This document shows positions 7,422 to 13,918 of a stretch of DNA of 13,918 nt, one piece after another. The stretch's first letter is position 1. The number at the start of each line of letters is the position of its first letter. The position numbers and the translations under genes are program-made. Source of the DNA: Chlorobiota bacterium (lineage in GTDB: Bacteria > Bacteroidota > Bacteroidia > Flavobacteriales > Flavobacteriaceae); contig JAADHG010000015.1 in the NCBI GenBank assembly GCA_013151975.1, forward strand, positions 1 to 13,918, given 5' to 3'. The notes beneath the pieces are model-generated. The model saw nothing but the letters and a program-made list of their open reading frames with translations. It was not told the DNA's origin and made no database searches.

Positions 7422-8747
7422 ATGAATATTACAAGAGAAAATATTGATACGTTAAACGCTGTTGTAAAAGTAGATATTACAAAAGCAGATTATAGAGATA
7501 AAGTTGAGAAAATTTTATCCGATTATCGTAAAACGGCAAACATTCCAGGATTTAGAAAAGGACATGTACCTATGGGAATGGTTAAAAAACAATATGGGAA
7601 AGCAGTTTTAGTAGATGAAGTAAACAAGCTTTTGCAAGATGCACTTAATAAATATTTAACCGAAGAAAAGCTTGATGTTTTAGGAAACCCATTGCCAAAA
7701 GCACAAGACGATTTAAATTGGGATGCCGAAAATTTTTCTTTTGAATTTGAACTTGGGCTATCACCAGAGTTTGAAGTTAAGTTAAAAGGAAAAAAAGCAA
7801 TTACACATTATCACATTGTTGCAGATGATACAATGATTGAGAACCAAATTAAAAACATTCAAAAGCAATATGGGAAATTAATTTCTAAGAGCGAAGTAGC
7901 CGAGGGTGATGAAATTACTGGTGTTTTTGCAAATGATGAAAAGGAAATTAATAATTCAACAACAATAACTTTAGATAAATTTAAAGGAAAAGCTACCGCA
8001 AAAAAATTCATTGGTGCTAAAGTAGGCGATGTTATTACTTTAAAAACTAAAGGTATGTTTGCCGACGATCATGATTTAATGAACGTTTTAAAAGTCTCTC
8101 ATGAAGATGCTCACGGATTAAACATTGAAGTAACGTTTACTATTAGTGAAATTAACACAAGAGAACTAGCCGATTTAGACCAAGATTTATTTGATAAGTT
8201 ATTTGGAAAGGGTAATGTTACCTCAGTAACAGAGCTAAAGCAAAAAATAAAAGAGGATTCTGAGAAGCAATTTGTACAACAATCGGATCAAAAGTTATTA
8301 AACGATGTCACAGAATATTTGGTTGAAAGCACAAAATTTGATTTGCCTTCAGCTTTTTTACAAAAATGGCTACAAACTGCAGGTGAAGAAACTATGGATG
8401 AAGCACAAGCTAAAGAAGAATATGAAAAGTCCGAAAAGAGTATGCGCTATCAATTAATTGAAGGTAAAATAATTACAGACAATAAGCTTCAAATAGATTT
8501 TGACGAGTTAAAAGCTTATGCTCAAGAGATGATAAAAGGGCAAATGGCACAATTTGGACAGTTAAATCCTTCAGAGAAAGAATTAGACGATGTTTCAGCA
8601 AGAATTTTGTCAAATAAAGATGAGGTTAAGCGTTTATCTGAGCAGTTAACAAGTCAAAAATTGCTAGCATTTTATAAAGAAAATGCAAATCTTAAAACCA
8701 AAGAATTGTCTTACGATAAATTTGTTAAGGAGGTTTACGGCTCATAG
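7422..8747 (+). CDS. tig: Trigger factor (ribosome-associated chaperone)
   Basis: Ribosome-bound chaperone that meets nascent chains at the exit tunnel. The 441-residue product has the ribosome-docking signature GFRKGHVP at 43-50, the same numbering as E. coli GFRKGKVP. The N-terminal domain spans about 1-115, a middle PPIase-like region about 150-245, and a long helical C-terminal chaperone region from about 250 to the end (ADLDQDLFDKLFGKGNVTSV, LLNDVTEYLVESTKFDLPSAF, YDKFVKEVYGS). The middle region keeps the GDEITGVF strand, but the rest is divergent from a canonical FKBP domain, so prolyl isomerase activity is doubtful. It has its own promoter and terminator, and lies upstream of clpP and clpX as in many bacteria. 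Confidence 0.97.
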   Translation: MNITRENIDTLNAVVKVDITKADYRDKVEKILSDYRKTANIPGFRKGHVPMGMVKKQYGKAVLVDEVNKLLQDALNKYLTEEKLDVLGNPLPKAQDDLNWDAENFSFEFELGLSPEFEVKLKGKKAITHYHIVADDTMIENQIKNIQKQYGKLISKSEVAEGDEITGVFANDEKEINNSTTITLDKFKGKATAKKFIGAKVGDVITLKTKGMFADDHDLMNVLKVSHEDAHGLNIEVTFTISEINTRELADLDQDLFDKLFGKGNVTSVTELKQKIKEDSEKQFVQQSDQKLLNDVTEYLVESTKFDLPSAFLQKWLQTAGEETMDEAQAKEEYEKSEKSMRYQLIEGKIITDNKLQIDFDELKAYAQEMIKGQMAQFGQLNPSEKELDDVSARILSNKDEVKRLSEQLTSQKLLAFYKENANLKTKELSYDKFVKEVYGS

Positions 8748-8768
8748 TTTTAAAAATTCATTATATTT

Positions 8769-8802
8769 AGGCGTTGAATTCTATAGAATTCAACGCCTTT
8801 TT
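8769..8802 (+). terminator. Rho-independent terminator of tig
   Basis: A perfect palindrome 21 bases after the tig stop: left arm AGGCGTTGAATTC, loop TATA, right arm GAATTCAACGCCT, followed by TTTTT. The 13-bp stem is strong. The T-run is only on the plus-strand side, so it acts for tig and separates it from clpP. Confidence 0.88.
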
Positions 8803-8907
8803 CATTGGATGACAACTTGGTTCATGAAGCTTGTAAAACGCTTAAAATTAGTAGTTTGAATCCAATAGAATGTATTAATAAAGCTCAAATTGAAAAATAA
8901 ATAAACT

Positions 8908-9582
8908 ATGGATTACGGAAAAGAATTTGAAAAATTCGCTATAAAAGACCAAGGCATAAGCAGTACCTATTATAATAAAATTGTAAGCAGTATGTATCCT
9001 ATGGGGATGACGCCAAATATTATTGAAGAACGCCAAATGAATATTGCTGTGTTTGATGTATTCTCAAGATTGATGATGGATCGTATTATTTTTATGGGAA
9101 CTGGAATTAATGATCAAGTGGCTAATATAATTCAGGCACAGTTATTATTTTTAGAGAGTACAGACTCTTCAAAAGATATTCAAATATATATTAATTCACC
9201 AGGAGGAAGTGTATATGCAGGACTAGGCATTTATGACACCATGCAGCTTATTAAGCCAGATGTGGCAACTATTTGCACAGGTATGGCAGCATCTATGGGA
9301 GCTGTGTTATTATGTGCAGGAGAAAAAGGCAAACGTAGCGGATTAACACATTCTCGTATTATGATACATCAACCTATGGGAGGCGCTCAAGGGCAAGCCA
9401 GTGATATAGAAATTACTGCTCGTGAAATATTAACATTAAAAGAAGAGTTATATAGAATTATTAGTAAACATTCGGGGCAAGAATACGACAAAGTATATAA
9501 CGATAGTGATCGAGATTACTGGATGAAAGCTGATAAAGCTTTAGAGTATGGGATGATTGATGAAATTTTAACTCGTAACTAA
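8908..9582 (+). CDS. clpP: ATP-dependent Clp protease proteolytic subunit
   Basis: Serine peptidase that forms the tetradecameric proteolytic chamber fed by ClpX (next gene). The 224-residue product has the full triad: Ser129 in GMAASMG, His154 in MIHQPMGG and Asp203 in DSDRDYW; the His-Asp spacing of 49 equals that of E. coli. INSPGGSV (95-102) is the substrate-binding strand and loop. The N-terminus is about 25-30 residues longer than in E. coli, probably a propeptide removed on assembly, which is common in Bacteroidetes. The upstream 160-base gap holds the tig terminator; I found no exact promoter box for clpP. Only 44 bases separate it from clpX, so the two are probably one operon. Confidence 0.97.
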   Translation: MDYGKEFEKFAIKDQGISSTYYNKIVSSMYPMGMTPNIIEERQMNIAVFDVFSRLMMDRIIFMGTGINDQVANIIQAQLLFLESTDSSKDIQIYINSPGGSVYAGLGIYDTMQLIKPDVATICTGMAASMGAVLLCAGEKGKRSGLTHSRIMIHQPMGGAQGQASDIEITAREILTLKEELYRIISKHSGQEYDKVYNDSDRDYWMKADKALEYGMIDEILTRN

Positions 9583-9588
9583 TAAAAC

Positions 9589-9616
9589 TGTCATTCTCAC
9601 AAAAGTGGGAATCCAA
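9589..9616. repeat. Hairpin repeat, copy 1 (clpP-clpX gap)
   Basis: Starts 6 bases after the clpP stop. It forms the stem-loop ATTCTCAC-AAAA-GTGGGAAT (8 bp, one G-T wobble) flanked by TGTC and CCAA. It aligns without gaps over 27 bases with the copy after clpX (20 identical). Two of the differing stem pairs are compensatory (A-T versus G-C, and C-G versus T-A). There is no T-run, so it is not a terminator. Confidence 0.7.
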
Positions 9617-9626
9617 TTTAAAAGAT

Positions 9627-10859
9627 ATGGCAAAAGAAGAATTAGAATGTTCGTTTTGTGGACGTAAAAAGCCTGAAACTAATTTGCTTATTGCTGGTTT
9701 AGATGCTCACATTTGTGATCGGTGCATCGAACAAGCACATGGTATTGTTATTGAAGAATCTAAGGAAAGTGATAATAGTGGTCTTTCAGCAGAATTAATG
9801 CTAAAAAAACCAGTGCAAATAAAAGCGTTTTTAGACGAATATATTATAGGACAAGAACACACAAAGCGTGTAATGTCTGTAGCGGTTTATAACCATTATA
9901 AACGGTTGTTACAACAGAAAACGGATGATGATATTGAAATTCAAAAAAGTAATATCATTATGGTGGGTCAAACCGGAACAGGAAAAACCCTTATAGCCAA
10001 AACTATTGCTAGAATGCTTAATGTACCTTTGGCTATTGTAGATGCAACGGTTTTAACTGAAGCAGGATATGTTGGAGAAGATGTAGAAAGTATCCTAACA
10101 CGTTTATTACAAGCTGCTGATTATAACTTGGAGAAAGCAGAACGAGGTATTGTTTTTATTGATGAAATTGATAAAATTGCTCGTAAAAGCGATAACCCAT
10201 CAATAACACGTGATGTTTCGGGTGAAGGTGTGCAACAAGCCTTACTAAAATTATTAGAAGGTACAGTGGTTAATGTGCCGCCCAAAGGAGGGCGTAAACA
10301 TCCAGATCAAAAATTTATTGAGGTTAATACCGAAAATATTTTGTTTTTTGCTGGTGGTGCTTTTGATGGGATTGAGCGCATGATTTCTAAACGATTAAAC
10401 ATGTCTGCAATAGGATATAAATCTGCTCATGATATAGATGCTATAGATAAGGACAACTTTTTACAATACATCACACCTAAAGATTTAAAAGATTTTGGAT
10501 TGATACCAGAAATTATAGGAAGGCTTCCAGTGTTAACGTATATGAATCCTTTAGATGCTAGTACGTTAAGAGCAATTCTTACCGAACCTAAAAATGCCAT
10601 TATCAAACAGTATAAAAAATTGTTTTCTATGGATGAAATAGAATTAACAGTTACTGATGGCGCATTAGACTTTATTGTTGAAAAAGCAGTTGAATATAAA
10701 CTTGGAGCAAGAGGATTACGTTCGCTATGTGAAGAAATATTAACTGATGCCATGTTTAATATGCCAAGTAGTGACGAAACTAAGCTTAATGTTACAAAAT
10801 CTTATGCAGAAGGAAAGCTTACAAGAACACGACTTAAACAACTAAAAGCGGTATCATAA
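9627..10859 (+). CDS. clpX: ATP-dependent Clp protease ATP-binding subunit ClpX
   Basis: AAA+ unfoldase that recognises tagged proteins and threads them into ClpP. The 410-residue product has the N-terminal zinc-binding domain with Cys8, Cys11, Cys30 and Cys33. The Walker A motif GQTGTGKT is at 114-121, pore-1 loop GYVG at 147-150, Walker B VFIDEID with Asp179-Glu180, RKH loop at 223-225, the arginine-finger segment GRLP at 298-301, and sensor-2 GARGLR at 360-365. The ClpP-docking tripeptide reads IGY (262-264) where E. coli has IGF, a conservative change. Length and domain order are normal. It follows clpP by 44 bases and is followed by three hairpins, the last a clear terminator. Confidence 0.98.
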   Translation: MAKEELECSFCGRKKPETNLLIAGLDAHICDRCIEQAHGIVIEESKESDNSGLSAELMLKKPVQIKAFLDEYIIGQEHTKRVMSVAVYNHYKRLLQQKTDDDIEIQKSNIIMVGQTGTGKTLIAKTIARMLNVPLAIVDATVLTEAGYVGEDVESILTRLLQAADYNLEKAERGIVFIDEIDKIARKSDNPSITRDVSGEGVQQALLKLLEGTVVNVPPKGGRKHPDQKFIEVNTENILFFAGGAFDGIERMISKRLNMSAIGYKSAHDIDAIDKDNFLQYITPKDLKDFGLIPEIIGRLPVLTYMNPLDASTLRAILTEPKNAIIKQYKKLFSMDEIELTVTDGALDFIVEKAVEYKLGARGLRSLCEEILTDAMFNMPSSDETKLNVTKSYAEGKLTRTRLKQLKAVS

Positions 10860-10875
10860 TTAAAAAAGAATTCTT

Positions 10876-10897
10876 CTCGATACTTGTATCGAGTTTT
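10876..10897 (+). terminator. Stem-loop after clpX, possible weak terminator
   Basis: Sixteen bases after the clpX stop: CTCGATA, loop CTTG, TATCGAG, then TTTT. The 7-bp stem (8 with a 2-base loop) is followed by only four T before CG, so it may be a weak terminator or a 3'-end stabilising hairpin. Confidence 0.45.
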
Positions 10898-10906
10898 CGT
10901 TAAAAT

Positions 10907-10933
10907 TGTCATTCCCGTGAAAACGGGAATCTA
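10907..10933. repeat. Hairpin repeat, copy 2 (after clpX)
   Basis: Stem-loop ATTCCCGT-GAAA-ACGGGAAT, a perfect 8-bp stem with a GNRA-type loop, flanked by TGTC and CTA. It is the second copy of the element at 9589-9616. The form TCATTCCCG...CGGGAATC is a widespread intergenic hairpin type in bacterial chromosomes, from general knowledge. No T-run follows. Confidence 0.75.
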
Positions 10934-10956
10934 AATCAAATAGATATAAATAAAAG

Positions 10957-10988
10957 AAACCACTCAAATTTGAGTGGTTTTTTATTTT
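10957..10988 (+). terminator. Rho-independent terminator of the clpP-clpX unit
   Basis: A perfect inverted repeat, AAACCACTCAAA then TTTGAGTGGTTT, followed by TTTATTTT. The GC core CCACTCA/TGAGTGG gives a stable stem. Flanking A-rich sequence on the left could also serve the minus strand, but the gene arriving there (GH3) starts far away and points leftward, so termination of GH3 from the other side is possible too. Confidence 0.88.
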
Positions 10989-11078
10989 GGAATTATAATT
11001 AATATTGCAGTAAGCTTATATATGTTTTTCTTAATTGCACTTTAAAAGTAATATTTAAACTGAAAAATAAAAATTACT

Positions 11079-11147
11079 ATGGCAGTTTTTAGACGAATAC
11101 AATCCTATTTTCGTTTAATGAAAAAAGGATTCAATTATCATCGATAA
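11079..11147 (+). CDS. Possible small basic peptide (22 codons)
   Basis: ATG...TAA, 22 codons, beginning MAVFRRIQSYF and ending KKGFNYHR. It has seven basic residues counting His and no acidic one, and looks amphipathic. The A-rich stretch just before the ATG (AAAATAAAAATTACT) is the kind of leader that Bacteroidetes genes use in place of Shine-Dalgarno. No promoter box with full consensus is seen. It lies alone between the clpX terminator and the convergent end of GH3. I do not recognise a family and it could be chance, though Arg/Lys-rich composition is less expected by chance in such AT-rich spacer DNA. Confidence 0.35.
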   Translation: MAVFRRIQSYFRLMKKGFNYHR

Positions 11148-11160
11148 AGGGTGTGAATAT

Positions 11161-12675
11161 TTAATCGTTTAACTGCAAGAGCTCTTCAAGGTAATCCCTA
11201 GAATTCGATAATCTTGGTATTTTATGTTGTCCGCCAAGTTTGTTTTTCTCTTTTAACCAATCATAAAATAATTGTTTTCTGGCAACGTTTATTTTTGGTT
11301 TGTTAAGCGTCATATTGTTATAACGTTTTGCTTCATAATCAGAATTTAAAGACTTAAGCGCATTGTCAAACAATTCATTAAAATAATTTATATCATTAGG
11401 AGGAGTTCTAAACTCTATCAGCCATTCATGAGCCCCTTTTTCTTTGCCTTCCATAAATATTGGAGCAGCGGTAAAATCAACGATTTCAGCATTTGTTTTT
11501 TTGCACACACGTTTTAAAGCATCTTCAGCATTTTCAATAATAAGTTCTTCTCCAAACACATTAATATGGTGTTTTGTTCTCCCTGAAATTTTTATGCGAT
11601 ATGGATTTAATGAAGTAAAACGTACAGTATCTCCTATTTTATAGCGCCAAAGACCAGCATTAGTAGTAATAACAATAGCATAATTAATACCTTTTTCTAC
11701 CTCACTAAGAGGAATTATCTTTTCTTGAGGTGTATTGTAGTTATCCATAGGAATAAACTCGTAAAAAATACCATAATCAAGCATTAGTAAAAGTTCGCTA
11801 GAATCGTTTTTATCTTGTATTGCAAAAAAACCTTCGGATGCATTGTATATTTCGTAGTACTTAAAATCCTTTTTAGGTAAAATGGATTTGTATTGATCAA
11901 CATAAGGTGTAAAACTTACACCTCCATGAAAATAGACCTCAAGATTTGGCCAAATCTCAAGAAGATTTTTTTTGCCCGTAGTTTCCAGAACGTTATTTAA
12001 TAATACGAGCATCCATGAAGGAACCCCTGTTAAACTTGTTACGTTTTCGTTTATAGTTTCATCTACAATAGCTTGCATTTTATGTTCCCAATCGCTCATT
12101 AAGGAAACTTTACTGCTTGGAGTACTACTAAATTCTGCCCAAAAAGGCATGTTATCAATTAAAATAGCAGATAAATCTCCAAAAGCGGTTCCGTTTTCCT
12201 TGTACAATTCCTTACTGCCTCCTAAACGTAAACTCTTGCCAATAAACATTTGGGAATCTTCATTGTTATTAAGATACATACACAACAAATCTTTACTGGC
12301 AGCATAATGGCAATCTTCTAGAGATTCTGGGCTCACAGGAATAAATTTACTTTTCGCATTGGTTGTACCACTAGATTTAGCAAACCATTTTATAGGTGTT
12401 GGCCAAAAAATATTATCCTCACCTAATCTTGAACGTTCAATGAGTGGTTGGTAGTCTTCATAAGAACGCACAGGAACACGTTCACTAAATGTCTTGTAAT
12501 TTTGTATAGATGCAAAATCGTATTGCTTTCCAATTTGAGTATCTTTTGCACTATCTATAAGTGTTAAGAGTAATTCATTTTGAACTTCATTAGGATATTT
12601 TAAAAACAAATCAATTTGATGAAATCGTTTTTTTAAAAACCACGAAGCGACAGAATTTACTAAAGGGAATGGCAT
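11161..12675 (-). CDS. GH3 family adenylating enzyme (auxin-responsive-promoter-like protein)
   Basis: A 504-residue member of the GH3 group in the ANL adenylating superfamily. Plant GH3 enzymes activate an acyl acid (jasmonate, auxin) with ATP and couple it to an amino acid. Nucleotide-binding motifs are present: KSSGTTNAKSKFIPVS with SSGTT at 101-105, YNASEG at 277-282, and the hinge segment ISGRTKHHINVFGEEL with GRTK at 365-368. The N-terminal PFPLVNSVASWFLKKRFHQI and PVRSYEDYQPLIER segments match bacterial GH3 homologues. There is no signal peptide or carrier domain, so the acyl substrate and acceptor are unknown. It is divergent from the DUF2797 gene with 44 bases between their starts, and has no co-directional neighbour, so context does not reveal its substrate. 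The start at 12675 fits homologues. Confidence 0.9.
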   Translation of the reverse strand: MPFPLVNSVASWFLKKRFHQIDLFLKYPNEVQNELLLTLIDSAKDTQIGKQYDFASIQNYKTFSERVPVRSYEDYQPLIERSRLGEDNIFWPTPIKWFAKSSGTTNAKSKFIPVSPESLEDCHYAASKDLLCMYLNNNEDSQMFIGKSLRLGGSKELYKENGTAFGDLSAILIDNMPFWAEFSSTPSSKVSLMSDWEHKMQAIVDETINENVTSLTGVPSWMLVLLNNVLETTGKKNLLEIWPNLEVYFHGGVSFTPYVDQYKSILPKKDFKYYEIYNASEGFFAIQDKNDSSELLLMLDYGIFYEFIPMDNYNTPQEKIIPLSEVEKGINYAIVITTNAGLWRYKIGDTVRFTSLNPYRIKISGRTKHHINVFGEELIIENAEDALKRVCKKTNAEIVDFTAAPIFMEGKEKGAHEWLIEFRTPPNDINYFNELFDNALKSLNSDYEAKRYNNMTLNKPKINVARKQLFYDWLKEKNKLGGQHKIPRLSNSRDYLEELLQLND

Positions 12676-12719
12676 ATATTAGCTATCTTTACAGGAACTA
12701 AAGTAACAAAAATATTTGT

Positions 12720-13517
12720 ATGAAGTATCAAGGTGTACTAACAAAAATGCAAACTGAGTTTGGACAACCGATTCAGTATTTTTTAGTATTTGAAAATGAC
12801 TTTTTAAATATAAATCAACTGCTTAATAAAACAGTAAAAATTAATTTTGTAAAGCACCAATGCCTTAGCTGTGGCTTAGACAAGCCCATTTATAGACAAG
12901 GTTTTTGTAAAAGCTGTTTTTACGAAGTCCCACAAGCAGCCGATTGGATTATGCGTCCAGAGCTTAGTACAGCGCATCTTGATAAAGAGGACAGAGACTT
13001 AGAATATGAAAAAAAAGTACAACTACAACCGCATATTGTGTATTTGGCAAATTCTAGTAATGTAAAAGTAGGGGTTACTAGAAAAAATCAAGTGCCAACG
13101 CGTTGGATAGACCAAGGTGCCCACGAAGCTATTGAAATTGTTGAAGTACCTAATCGTTATTTAGCTGGAGTTACCGAGGTTGCTCTAAAAGAGCATGTAG
13201 CCGATAAGACCAATTGGCGTAAAATGCTTAAAAATGAGATTGAAGATGAAAATCTTATAGAATGGAGAGAACGATTGAAATTGTATATTCCAAATGAGGC
13301 CAAAGATTATTTTATAGAAAACAACAAAGAAACCCATTTAGATTTTCCTGTACTGCAATATCCAGAAAAACCGAAGAGCTTAAATATTGAAAAGACACAA
13401 GAGTATATTGGAAAATTAGTTGGTGTAAAAGGACAATACTTAATTTTTGAAGACGAAACTGTTTTTAATGTTCGTGCCAACGAAGGGCTTGTAGTGTCTA
13501 TTACATTACCTGTTTAA
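12720..13517 (+). CDS. DUF2797 family protein with zinc-ribbon-like cysteines and GIY-YIG-like segment
   Basis: 265 residues of unknown function. After an N-terminal strand region (1-45) there is a CxxC...CxxC set (Cys48, Cys51, Cys63, Cys66: QCLSCGL and FCKSCFY), most likely binding zinc. Residues 105-134 read HIVYLANSSNVKVGVTR, then RWIDQGA, which resembles the core of the GIY-YIG/T5orf172 fold (hydrophobic-Y-hydrophobic, KxGxT, R). Glu153 or Glu158 could be the later acidic residue. The final third (QEYIGKLVGVKGQYLIFEDE) is a beta-rich domain similar in pattern to the start of the protein (MKYQGVLTKM...YFLVFEND), possibly an internal repeat. The gene is divergent from GH3. Its stop overlaps the stop of the converging LysE-type gene by four bases. 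The family call is fairly firm; nuclease or nucleic-acid roles are inference. Confidence 0.82.
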   Translation: MKYQGVLTKMQTEFGQPIQYFLVFENDFLNINQLLNKTVKINFVKHQCLSCGLDKPIYRQGFCKSCFYEVPQAADWIMRPELSTAHLDKEDRDLEYEKKVQLQPHIVYLANSSNVKVGVTRKNQVPTRWIDQGAHEAIEIVEVPNRYLAGVTEVALKEHVADKTNWRKMLKNEIEDENLIEWRERLKLYIPNEAKDYFIENNKETHLDFPVLQYPEKPKSLNIEKTQEYIGKLVGVKGQYLIFEDETVFNVRANEGLVVSITLPV

Positions 13518-13918
13518 AAAGCATATAATTTTACAGCTTGAATTAATCCGATAAAAATTAAAAGCACCCCTGTAACTTTGTTCAGAATTAGGGATATATT
13601 CTGTACTCTATGTTTTAGTAATAAGCTAAACCGGCTATATAGATATAGCGTAAGGATTTTTCCAAGATAGATTCCAAAAAAGAATAAAAATAAGACAGAT
13701 AATGACGAGTGCAATGATAACATTAAGTTATTATCATTAATCATTCCTATGGCAACAATCCAATAGATAAGTACAGGAGGGTTTAGAATGCCTAGAAAAA
13801 AACCAGTTATATATTTTGATTGCATTAATTTTCTATTTTTTGGTTTTTTTTGAGTCTGTTTTTTAAAGAATAAAAAAGCGCCAATAGCTAATAATAAAAT
13901 AACAACAGTTACTTGAAT
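13514..13918 (-). CDS. LysE family exporter (N-terminus beyond window)
   Basis: The frame is open from the stop at 13514-13516 to the window end, about 134 residues, so the N-terminal portion is missing. It begins with a hydrophobic segment (VVILLLAIGAFLFF), a basic cytoplasmic stretch (KKQTQKKPKNRK), then GFFLGILNPPVLIYWIVAIG, the NP-containing helix typical of the second half of LysE/RhtB exporters. Two further membrane segments (LSVLFLFFFGIYLGKIL, VTGVLLIFIGLIQAVKLY) complete it. These inner-membrane proteins export amino acids or other small molecules; the substrate is not readable here. The ATG at 13825 is internal and not the true start, because the frame continues upstream with family-like sequence. 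It converges on DUF2797 with a 4-base overlap. Confidence 0.85.
   Translation of the reverse strand: MQVTVVILLLAIGAFLFFKKQTQKKPKNRKLMQSKYITGFFLGILNPPVLIYWIVAIGMINDNNLMLSLHSSLSVLFLFFFGIYLGKILTLYLYSRFSLLLKHRVQNISLILNKVTGVLLIFIGLIQAVKLYAF

Larger units (their letters stand above)
10860..11160. other. 301-base gap between clpX and GH3
   Basis: The first 130 bases hold three successive hairpins: the CTCGATA stem-loop, repeat copy 2 and the strong terminator. The rest (10989-11160) is AT-rich; its only notable content is a possible 22-codon ORF at 11079-11147. I see no tRNA-like cloverleaf or exact promoter box in it. Confidence 0.7.

Noticed and set aside
8809..8859. A 16-codon basic ORF (MTTWFMKLVKRLKLVV) before clpP
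   Set aside because: Very short, begins right after the tig terminator, has no leader signal and is likely a chance ORF in AT-rich spacer.
8804..8867. Inverted ATTGGAT (8804-8810) and ATCCAAT (8861-8867) in the tig-clpP gap, with TTGGATGACA resembling the outer parts of the hairpin repeat without its stem
   Set aside because: Only 7 bp, over 50 bases apart, with no supporting inner structure. A decayed repeat is possible but not supportable from this window.
11972..12307. Plus-strand ORF of 111 codons inside the GH3 gene
   Set aside because: It is antisense to a gene with clear motifs and shows no independent signal.
12684..12691. TATCTTTA as a -7 box for DUF2797 in the divergent gap with GH3
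   Set aside because: One mismatch to TAnnTTTG and no -33 box at normal spacing, so too weak to annotate.

Overview
The window is AT-rich, with compact genes, Bacteroidetes-type promoter boxes (TAnnTTTG) rather than sigma70-like ones, and few clear Shine-Dalgarno sequences. Its gene set is typical of the family Flavobacteriaceae: DUF6089 next to uppS and bamA, pdxJ with an alpha/beta hydrolase, and long Bacteroidetes-type ClpP and trigger factor. A marine flavobacterium is likely; genus cannot be fixed from sequence alone. It looks like ordinary chromosomal core genome. I see no mobile element, CRISPR array, rRNA or tRNA.

Left block, minus strand (1-5388): the transcription order is CBS-domain protein, nadK (NAD kinase), a DUF6089 outer-membrane protein, uppS (undecaprenyl diphosphate synthase) and bamA (outer-membrane beta-barrel assembly, C-terminus cut off by the window edge). 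DUF6089-uppS-bamA are packed with gaps of 1 and 10 bases, so they are probably one envelope-biogenesis operon. CBS-nadK are separated by 3 bases.

Centre, plus strand (5476-10859): pdxJ (vitamin B6) overlaps an alpha/beta hydrolase by one base. A small four-helix membrane protein follows. Then come trigger factor, clpP and clpX, a protein-quality-control cluster. The trigger factor gene has the clearest promoter in the window and ends in a strong palindromic terminator. clpP and clpX are separated by 44 bases that hold a hairpin repeat. A second copy of that repeat, with compensatory base changes in the stem, lies after clpX, ahead of a strong terminator.

Right block (11079-13918): a possible 22-codon small ORF lies in the gap after clpX. 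Then come a minus-strand GH3-family adenylating enzyme, a divergent DUF2797 protein with a zinc-ribbon-like cysteine set and a GIY-YIG-like segment, and a 5'-truncated LysE-family exporter that converges on DUF2797 with a 4-base overlap.

No clearly new multi-gene system is visible. The items most worth a second look are the covarying hairpin repeats around clpX, the DUF2797 protein, the CBS+ACT-like protein beside nadK, the GH3 enzyme of unknown substrate, and the small basic ORF.
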